A stretch of 5,414 bases of DNA, taken from NCBI RefSeq assembly GCF_019695415.1, contig NZ_JAIFKJ010000543.1, forward strand, positions 1 through 5,414. The letters run 5' to 3'. Under the pieces are notes generated by a model that had not been told where the DNA came from, made no database searches, and saw nothing but the letters and a program-made list of their open reading frames with translations. The stretch comes from Thiohalocapsa sp. (lineage in GTDB: Bacteria; Pseudomonadota; Gammaproteobacteria; Chromatiales; Chromatiaceae). The number at the start of each line of letters is the position of its first letter. Within the stretch, counting starts at the first letter, position 1. Below, piece by piece: positions 1-4,180 of the stretch. Both the position numbers and the translations under genes were made by a program.

Positions 1-22
1 AAACCGCGTTTTCCGGCTCCGT

Positions 23-54
23 CTGATTTTTGGGCAGGATGCCCAATAAATCAG
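23..54. repeat. Imperfect palindrome, 14 paired bases, 3-base loop
   Basis: The left arm CTGATTTTTGGGCA (23-36) pairs with the right arm TGCCCAATAAATCAG (40-54) around a GGA loop. All 14 left-arm bases pair; the only defect is one bulged T at 47. There is no downstream T-run on either strand, so a classic intrinsic terminator is not clearly supported. It could be a terminator-like 3' structure of a gene to the left, an operator, or a repeated palindromic element. The pairing is directly visible; the role is unknown. Confidence 0.75.
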
Positions 55-288
55 CATCTCCCTAGGCAGGGCTTCACGAGCAAGAAAAATTGATATCTCT
101 AGGGACCTGACCGGCTGACGCTTCGGACTCGACCTTGGCGGCTGCGCTCGGTAGAAGAACGACTGTCTGCCCCAAGAGCGCACGCACAGGCCCGAGTTCC
201 GCACGGGCCGACGCTCGGGGCTGCACTGCCTAGAGTCCGCTCGCGGACCCCCGTAGCAGACATCAGCCAACTGTGCATCGCAAAGCTC

Positions 289-304
289 CGCCGGGCCGCC
301 GGCG
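289..304 (-). terminator. Possible weak terminator hairpin after the MAPEG gene
   Basis: CGCCGG (289-294) and CCGGCG (299-304) form a perfect 6-bp GC-only stem with a four-base loop, about 31 bases beyond the stop codon of the minus-strand gene. Read on the minus strand the stem is followed by GAGCTTTGC, so only three Ts are present. The position suits a terminator but the T tract is poor, and in GC-rich DNA such a stem could be accidental. Confidence 0.25.
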
Positions 305-335
305 CGTTATCGGAGATTGGCTCTGGGGGAATGAT

Positions 336-731
336 TTATGATACTGGCAGGAACTGCCCATAGGGAATGAAGACGAGGTTTCCGATGGCGAGACCAATGA
401 TTACCCAAATCGTTATTTGCATACCTAAAACCCTGCGTTGCAAATCACTCGTCAACATGGCCTTTGCATGTATCAACCTGCCGATCAAAAGCACAATACC
501 CAGAGTATGCACCAAGATCAAGAAGGCCCCATTATATTCGAGCGCAAACAACAGCAGCAAAGAGATGGGTAGATATTCCAGCGCATTCGACTGCGCTGCC
601 ATTGCGGTCTTCAATTCATCATCACCGCCATCACCGACACTTACTTGCTTGGCCCGCCTTACCTTGATCACATTTAAAGATAGCCAGACGACCAGGAATG
701 CCGAAAGCGACGCGTATATTGCTGATGTCAT
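336..731 (-). CDS. MAPEG family small integral membrane protein
   Basis: This encodes a 131-residue hydrophobic protein that I assign to the MAPEG family (membrane-associated proteins in eicosanoid and glutathione metabolism), of the short bacterial YecN-like kind. Four membrane segments are visible at roughly residues 4-22, 50-67, 69-87 and 103-122. Between the first two lies a polar stretch containing RRAKQVSVGDGGDDEL, followed by A-x-x-A-A-Q-S-N-A-L-E-Y-L-P (residues 43-55), the family's typical AQ-x-N-x-x-EY-x-P signature. GRLIHA (residues 84-89) matches the conserved (A/G)R-x-x-HA motif in the third segment. The length is normal for the family. The start is supported by GAGGA seven bases upstream of ATG. 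Some relatives bind glutathione or act as glutathione transferases; activity here is unknown. The gene is transcribed away from ppk2 and stands alone in the window. It is distinctly AT-richer than the genes to the right (45% GC over 421-540), which hints at a different origin. Confidence 0.88.
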   Translation of the reverse strand: MTSAIYASLSAFLVVWLSLNVIKVRRAKQVSVGDGGDDELKTAMAAQSNALEYLPISLLLLFALEYNGAFLILVHTLGIVLLIGRLIHAKAMLTSDLQRRVLGMQITIWVIIGLAIGNLVFIPYGQFLPVS

Positions 732-738
732 GTTGGAG

Positions 739-743
739 TCCTC
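739..743 (-). promoter_or_regulatory. Ribosome binding site of the MAPEG gene
   Basis: On the minus strand GAGGA lies seven bases before the ATG at 731-729, which is good Shine-Dalgarno spacing and supports this start over internal methionines. Confidence 0.75.
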
Positions 744-885
744 ACCTTCATTGCGTGCCGGTTATTGGACGACGGGAGGGCCGGTCCGATTGTCCTTAGC
801 GGCGATACTTGCGCTGAACGGCATGTTTCCTGCGAGCCGGCTCTTCCAGCGGGGCAGCAGGACAAAGCACCATCAGTGATCCACC

Positions 886-1011
886 ATGGCCCAGCGGCCA
901 TATGTTAGCGTTTTCCGCCAGCGTCAGACCCTACCGGATCGGGCCTTAGGCCATGGTCGCGGACCAGACGGATCAGCCACAATAACAGGCGAGGCGAAAC
1001 CGCGCCCTGTT
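886..1011. repeat. Cluster of four small inverted repeats
   Basis: Four inverted repeats follow one another. ATGGCC/GGCCAT (886-891, 896-901) encloses a four-base loop. GGCCT/AGGCC (942-946, 948-952) is almost a continuous palindrome. TGGTC/GACCA (954-958, 962-966) has a three-base loop. AACAGG/CCTGTT (984-989, 1006-1011) is wider. The arms differ in sequence, so this is not an array of one repeat unit. It could be structured untranslated RNA or operator DNA, or simply chance in GC-rich DNA. Confidence 0.4.
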
Positions 1012-1067
1012 CCGTTCGTGGGGACTTTCGGCAGCTTCAAGTGCCGTTGTCCGGTGGCAGGACGACC

Positions 1068-1235
1068 GTGGAGGATTCGGAGCAACTAAATCGTCATCTT
1101 CTTACAGGTTCGCGGTGCTACCGTCCCAACGTCGTTAACGTGGTGCTCGACGACGGCCCGGCTGCGAGCGTGCACGCTCCCGGATCGATTGTCGTTTATC
1201 ACCAGCAGGTCAAAATCCCGACCATCCCGAGGTAG
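1068..1235 (+). CDS. Possible 55-residue upstream ORF ahead of ppk2
   Basis: A GTG at 1068 is preceded by AGGA (1059-1062) at five-base spacing and opens a frame of 55 codons ending in TAG at 1233-1235. It stops three bases before the ppk2 ATG, and its last codons overlap the ppk2 ribosome binding site. Over roughly the last 40 codons about 78% of third positions are G or C, similar to the real genes. The peptide ends ...HQQVKIPTIPR and matches no family I know. It has no membrane segment. If translated it would be expected to couple to ppk2 translation. An earlier in-frame GTG at 1041 lacks a ribosome binding site. It could equally be an open frame occurring by chance. Confidence 0.22.
   Translation: MEDSEQLNRHLLTGSRCYRPNVVNVVLDDGPAASVHAPGSIVVYHQQVKIPTIPR
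1166..1179. promoter_or_regulatory. Perfect 14-bp palindrome upstream of ppk2
   Basis: GAGCGTGCACGCTC is a perfect palindrome with no spacer, centred about 66 bases before the ppk2 start codon. Symmetry without a loop suits a dimeric protein binding site better than an RNA hairpin, and the distance is suitable for an operator near a promoter. No regulator is encoded in the window, and no convincing promoter boxes are visible next to it. Confidence 0.35.
1229..1232 (+). promoter_or_regulatory. Ribosome binding site of ppk2
   Basis: GAGG followed by a T, six bases before the ATG at 1239. It supports the chosen ppk2 start and overlaps the end of the possible upstream ORF. Confidence 0.75.
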
Positions 1236-1238
1236 CGC

Positions 1239-2156
1239 ATGAGCGAAGACAACAACGTCGACATCAAGGACTGGCTAGAGGCCGAGCTTGAGGACACTCT
1301 GGACGAGGACTATGAGCTCGAGATCTCGGAGCCCGCACTATCGATGGAGCTGCGCCGCATCTATAAGCGCAAACGCCCGTCGGCCATCGACCGCCGGACC
1401 TACTTTCGGGCACTGCTCACGCTCCAGGCGGAGCTTATCAAGCTGCAGGACTGGGTGGAGCACACTGGCGAGAAGGTCTTGGTGATCTTCGAGGGGCGGG
1501 ATTCCGCTGGTAAGGGCGGTGTCATCAAACGCATCACCCAAAGGCTGAACCCGCGCGTATGCCGGGTGGTCGCGCTCACCAAGCCGTCCGAGAAAGAGCG
1601 CACCCAGTGGTACTTTCAACGTTACGTGCCACACCTTCCTTCAGGCGGCGAAATCGTGCTCTTCGACCGCTCCTGGTATAACCGTGCCGGCGTCGAACGG
1701 GTGATGGGCTTCGCGGCGCCCGAGCAGGTCGAGCAGTTCTTCCAGGATGTGCCAGAGTTCGAGCGTATGCTCGTGCGATCCGGCATCCGACTCATCAAGT
1801 ACTGGTTCTCGATTACTGACGAAGAGCAGCAGCTGCGCTTCCTGATGCGCATCCACGATCCACTGAAGCAATGGAAGCTGAGCCCCATGGACCTGCAATC
1901 CCGCGTGCGCTGGGAGGACTATACGAAGGCCAAGGAAGAGATCTTCGCCCGCACCAACATTCCCGAAGCACCCTGGTACATCGTCGAGGGTAACGATAAG
2001 AAGCGCGCGCGGCTCAACTGCATCCACCACCTGCTGGACCAGATCCCTTACCACGAGATCCCGCACGAGCCCATCAGTCTGCCGGACCGCGTCTTCAATC
2101 CGGACTATGACCGGGCAACGCTGCCGGCGGAGCTGTACGTGCCGAGCCGATATTAG
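1239..2156 (+). CDS. ppk2: Polyphosphate kinase 2 (PPK2 family, class I type)
   Basis: This is a cytoplasmic enzyme that transfers phosphate between inorganic polyphosphate and nucleotides. Single-domain class I PPK2 proteins mainly phosphorylate ADP or GDP to the triphosphate using polyphosphate, or run in reverse. The 305-residue length fits the single-domain form. Visible features are the Walker A loop GRDSAGKGG (residues 86-94, with K92), preceded by VLVIFE; the Walker B/lid region LFDRSWYNRAGVERVMGF (141-158, with D143 and R149); and the family block DPLKQWKLSPMD (207-218). The arrangement, including EGRD-x-AGKGG and RITQRLNPRVCRVVAL, resembles the Pseudomonas/Sinorhizobium class I group. 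The usual alanine after D88 is serine here. The first 35 or so residues are strongly acidic and look like a lineage-specific N-terminal extension. The start has GAGG at six-base spacing. A gap of roughly 0.5-0.6 kb separates it from the acyl-phosphate operon, so it is probably transcribed on its own. Confidence 0.95.
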   Translation: MSEDNNVDIKDWLEAELEDTLDEDYELEISEPALSMELRRIYKRKRPSAIDRRTYFRALLTLQAELIKLQDWVEHTGEKVLVIFEGRDSAGKGGVIKRITQRLNPRVCRVVALTKPSEKERTQWYFQRYVPHLPSGGEIVLFDRSWYNRAGVERVMGFAAPEQVEQFFQDVPEFERMLVRSGIRLIKYWFSITDEEQQLRFLMRIHDPLKQWKLSPMDLQSRVRWEDYTKAKEEIFARTNIPEAPWYIVEGNDKKRARLNCIHHLLDQIPYHEIPHEPISLPDRVFNPDYDRATLPAELYVPSRY

Positions 2157-2189
2157 GAACCAGCGATTGTTGATACGCCCGGCGCCGCT

Positions 2190-2221
2190 GCCCAATGATG
2201 GCGCGCATCAGCGCACTGGGC
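2190..2221 (+). terminator. Nested hairpin after ppk2, possible terminator
   Basis: The outer arms GCCCA (2190-2194) and TGGGC (2217-2221) enclose an inner hairpin TGATG (2196-2200) / CATCA (2206-2210). It begins 34 bases after the ppk2 stop, a sensible place for transcription to end. There is no T tract on the plus strand and the outer pairing leaves an asymmetric internal loop, so intrinsic termination is only a possibility. Confidence 0.25.
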
Positions 2222-2263
2222 TACAAGTCGAGGATCACTCTCGCGCGCCCCGCCCCGCCTTAG

Positions 2264-2530
2264 AAGGATCACGACTCGATCGCCTTCCGCCCGATCCTGC
2301 TTGATGCCCCGGCGCGCTGAATCAACCACGCGTGCCAGTCGCCACCTCGCCCCATTCTCCATGGATCGCGCCTGGCTGCGGAGCATTTGACGGAGACGCT
2401 GGGCTGGCGCCGGATGCTCTCGCAGGCGTTGTGCCAGCACCGCGATGGCCTCCAGTTCCGACCGCCCAAACTGCCGCCGTTGACGGCCTCAGTCCGCGGC
2501 AGCTCTGTCATCACGCCATGCACACCGTAG
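2264..2530 (+). pseudogene. Possible decayed coding stretch of unknown identity
   Basis: One plus-strand frame runs from after a TAG at 2261 to a TAG at 2528, with a single internal TGA at 2318. In the part from 2363 onward 45 of 55 sense codons end in G or C, and in the part before the TGA 15 of 18 do, comparable to the neighbouring genes. There is no start codon with a ribosome binding site and I recognise no family in the translation (fragments such as FRPILLDAPAR and LTETLGWRRMLSQAL). It could be the remnant of a gene or just GC periodicity; the antisense frame shows the same bias. Confidence 0.15.
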
Positions 2531-2542
2531 CGCCCCGCGAAA

Positions 2543-2578
2543 CTCGACAGCCGAGTGACTCGGCTACTCCGTATCGAG
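2543..2578. promoter_or_regulatory. Strong nested inverted repeat upstream of the operon
   Basis: AGCCGAG (2549-2555) and CTCGGCT (2559-2565) form a perfect 7-bp stem with a TGA loop. Outer arms CTCGA (2543-2547) and TCGAG (2574-2578) add five more pairs across an asymmetric internal loop. No T-run follows on either strand. Placed 70 bases before the possible upstream start and about 180 before the likely start of the fusion gene, it could be an operator or a 5' leader structure controlling the operon. Confidence 0.4.
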
Positions 2579-2637
2579 GGATGTTCCTAGTCGATGCCGG
2601 CTGCATAGACGCCTGCGACGTCACAAAACCGACATCC

Positions 2638-2641
2638 GAGG
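2638..2641 (+). promoter_or_regulatory. Alternative ribosome binding site for a longer fusion protein
   Basis: GAGG lies nine bases before an ATG at 2651 that is in frame with the fusion enzyme. It is a better Shine-Dalgarno match than the AGAGAA (2745-2750) before the ATG at 2759. It is the main argument for the longer start; protein-family length and codon use argue against it. Confidence 0.3.
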
Positions 2642-2758
2642 TTCACAGCAATGCAACGGAGTGCGTTTAGTATTTTTTGTTGCGCCGCAGCATGGGTAAT
2701 GGGTACCACAAGCTGCGCCTATGCACTTGCGGAACCTGGGCACCAGAGAACCATTGCC

Positions 2759-4165
2759 ATGGCCGACATCCTTGAGAACCGCACGTACGACGAGATTCAG
2801 CCTGGGCAGAGCGCTGAGCTGCAGCGCACCCTGACCCGAGATGATCTGGCACTTTTCAGCAAGGTGTCCGGTGATCTGAACCCCATTCACATGGACGAGG
2901 AGTATGCTCGCGCGCAGGGCGCCAAGGGAGTGGTCGGTCACAGCCTCTGGGCAACCGGGCTGATCTCCAGCCTGCTCGCGAACGTCCTGCCGGGGCCGGG
3001 CACCGTCTATCGCAATCAGGACGCCGAATTCCAGCGTCAGATCCAGCTCGGCGACACGCTAACGGCCAAGGTCAAGGTGGTGGAGAAGCTGCCGGCGAGC
3101 TTGGTGCAGCTGTCCTGCTCGGTGGTCAACCAGGCGGGCGAGACGGTGATGACGGGCCGTGCCGTGGTGGTCGCACCCACTGAGAAGCAGCGCATCGAGG
3201 TGGCAGACTTGGCCGAGGTCTCGGTGCGCCACCACGACAGCTTTTCCGCGCTGTTCGACAAGGTCCGGGTGCTGGAGCCCATCCCCACCGCCGTGGTGCA
3301 TCCCGTAGACCAAGTGTCGCTGGAGGGTGCTATGGAGGCCGCCGGGGCCACCTTCATCGCGCCCATCCTGGTGGGCCCCGAGCAGCGCATCCGCGCCGTC
3401 GCCGAGGAGCACGGCATCGACCTCGGCGGTGCCGAGATCGTCGACGTCGCCCACAGCCACGCCGCCGCTGCCCGTGCCGTGGAGCTGATCCGCGCGGGCA
3501 CGGCGGAGATCCTGATGAAGGGCAGCCTGCACACGGACGAGGTGCTGGGGGCGGTGCTGAACAAGGCCACGGGTATCCGCACGGAGCGGCGCATCAGCCA
3601 CATCTTCGTCATGGACGTGCCGACCTATCCCAAGCTGTTGCTGGTGTCGGATGCGGCCGTGAACATCGCACCGGACCTGGATGCCAAGCGTGATATCTGC
3701 CAGAACGCGATCGACCTCGCCCGGACCGTCGGCGTGGAACGCCCGAAGGTGGCCATCCTGTCCGCCGTCGAGACTATCAGGCCCAAGATCCAGTCCACGC
3801 TGGACGCCGCCGCGCTCTGCAAGATGGCCGAGCGCGGGCAGATCACCGGCGGCATCCTGGATGGCCCGCTGGCGATGGATAATGCCATCAACCTGGAGGC
3901 CGCCCGCATCAAGAAGATCGACTCCGAGGTCGCCGGCGTCGCCGACGTGCTGATCGCCCCGGACCTCGAAGCTGGCAATATCCTCGCCAAGCAGCTGATC
4001 TTCCTCGCCAACGCCGAGGCCGCGGGCATCGTGCTCGGGGCGCGGGTGCCGATCATCCTGACCTCACGCGCGGACAGTGTGCGCACCCGCCGCGCGTCGG
4101 CGGCCACCGCGGTGCTGCATGCGCACGCGGTGCGTCAGGGGCTGCACGAGCAGCCCGCGCACTGA
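2759..4165 (+). CDS. MaoC-like enoyl-CoA hydratase / phosphate acetyltransferase fusion
   Basis: This is a two-domain cytoplasmic enzyme of 468 residues from the chosen start. Residues about 10-140 form a MaoC/R-specific hydratase-like hot-dog domain: SGDLNPIHMDEEYA (37-50) carries the catalytic Asp39 and His44 of the D-x-N-P-(I/L)-H motif, followed by VVGHSLW and LPGPGTVYRNQ. Residues about 165-460 form a phosphate acetyl/butyryltransferase domain, recognised by KGSLHTDE (254-261), ISHIFVMDVP (279-288), DAAVNIAPDL (298-307), GPLAMDNAI (369-377), PDLEAGNILAKQL (401-413) and GARVPIILTSRADS (427-440). The second domain converts acyl-CoA plus phosphate to acyl-phosphate plus CoA; the first probably hydrates short enoyl-CoA or binds acyl-CoA. 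The acetate kinase-type gene follows 15 bases later, so the acyl-phosphate is presumably passed to it. Acetyl, propionyl and butyryl substrates are all possible. The 2759 start (weak AGAGAA, eight bases upstream) gives the usual fusion length; an in-frame ATG at 2651 would add 36 residues resembling a signal peptide, unlikely for this enzyme. Confidence 0.92.
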   Translation: MADILENRTYDEIQPGQSAELQRTLTRDDLALFSKVSGDLNPIHMDEEYARAQGAKGVVGHSLWATGLISSLLANVLPGPGTVYRNQDAEFQRQIQLGDTLTAKVKVVEKLPASLVQLSCSVVNQAGETVMTGRAVVVAPTEKQRIEVADLAEVSVRHHDSFSALFDKVRVLEPIPTAVVHPVDQVSLEGAMEAAGATFIAPILVGPEQRIRAVAEEHGIDLGGAEIVDVAHSHAAAARAVELIRAGTAEILMKGSLHTDEVLGAVLNKATGIRTERRISHIFVMDVPTYPKLLLVSDAAVNIAPDLDAKRDICQNAIDLARTVGVERPKVAILSAVETIRPKIQSTLDAAALCKMAERGQITGGILDGPLAMDNAINLEAARIKKIDSEVAGVADVLIAPDLEAGNILAKQLIFLANAEAAGIVLGARVPIILTSRADSVRTRRASAATAVLHAHAVRQGLHEQPAH

Positions 4166-4169
4166 AGCA

Positions 4170-4173
4170 GAGG
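4170..4173 (+). promoter_or_regulatory. Ribosome binding site of the kinase gene in the intercistronic gap
   Basis: GAGG sits seven bases before the ATG at 4181, within the 15-base gap after the fusion-gene TGA. The tight spacing supports cotranscription and probable translational coupling. Confidence 0.75.
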
Positions 4174-4180
4174 TGCCGAC

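Larger units (their letters stand above)
1..335. other. Left-edge region with no recognisable gene; hairpin-rich
   Basis: No reading frame here has a recognisable protein, a start with a ribosome binding site, or tRNA/rRNA features. What can be seen is secondary structure: a strong imperfect palindrome at 23-54; GCCCG/CGGGC at 190-194 and 204-208; GTCCG/CGGAC at 235-239 and 244-248 with a four-base CTCG loop; CGCCGG/CCGGCG at 289-294 and 299-304. A more widely spaced inverted pair TCCCTAG (59-65) / CTAGGGA (99-105) is also present and may be chance. The stretch is downstream of the minus-strand MAPEG gene and may also contain the end of a gene outside the window. Confidence 0.5.
732..1238. 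other. Divergent intergenic region between MAPEG gene and ppk2
   Basis: This region of about 500 bases must contain promoters for both flanking divergent genes, but I cannot point to a convincing -35/-10 pair for either. It holds a run of small hairpins between 886 and 1011, a perfect 14-bp palindrome at 1166-1179 and a candidate short ORF at 1068-1235 just before ppk2. No RNA gene, insertion sequence end or recognisable protein remnant was seen. Confidence 0.5.
2157..2758. other. Intergenic region between ppk2 and the fusion-enzyme operon
   Basis: No confidently recognisable gene lies here. It contains a nested hairpin soon after ppk2 (2190-2221), a strong nested hairpin before the operon (2543-2578), and a stretch (2264-2530) whose third codon positions are coding-like but which is interrupted by a stop. 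The final 108 bases (2651-2758) are open in frame with the fusion enzyme and may or may not be translated. The promoter of the operon should be in this region, but no clear -35/-10 pair stands out. Confidence 0.5.

Noticed and set aside
23..54. CRISPR repeat
   Set aside because: The palindrome occurs only once in the window and has no regularly spaced copies.
1..335. Possible insertion-sequence remnant or tRNA gene
   Set aside because: No transposase-like translation, no terminal inverted repeats with target duplications and no cloverleaf could be found; only unrelated hairpins are visible.
367..879. 170-codon plus-strand open frame across the MAPEG gene
   Set aside because: The minus-strand frame has a clear MAPEG signature, four membrane segments and a good ribosome binding site; the plus frame has none of these.
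886..1140. Possible integron attC site or cassette boundary suggested by hairpins and GTTAGC/GTTAAC strings
   Set aside because: No properly paired GTTRRRY and RYYYAAC core sites were found at the ends of one palindromic unit, and no integrase is present.
1641..2195. 184-codon minus-strand open frame opposite ppk2
   Set aside because: It lies almost entirely opposite the conserved PPK2 coding sequence, with only about 40 bases extending past its stop, and has no recognisable motif.
3037..3612. Minus-strand open frames opposite the fusion enzyme (191 and 180 codons)
   Set aside because: Both lie entirely within the conserved coding region of the fusion gene, have no recognisable domain and are expected antisense shadows.
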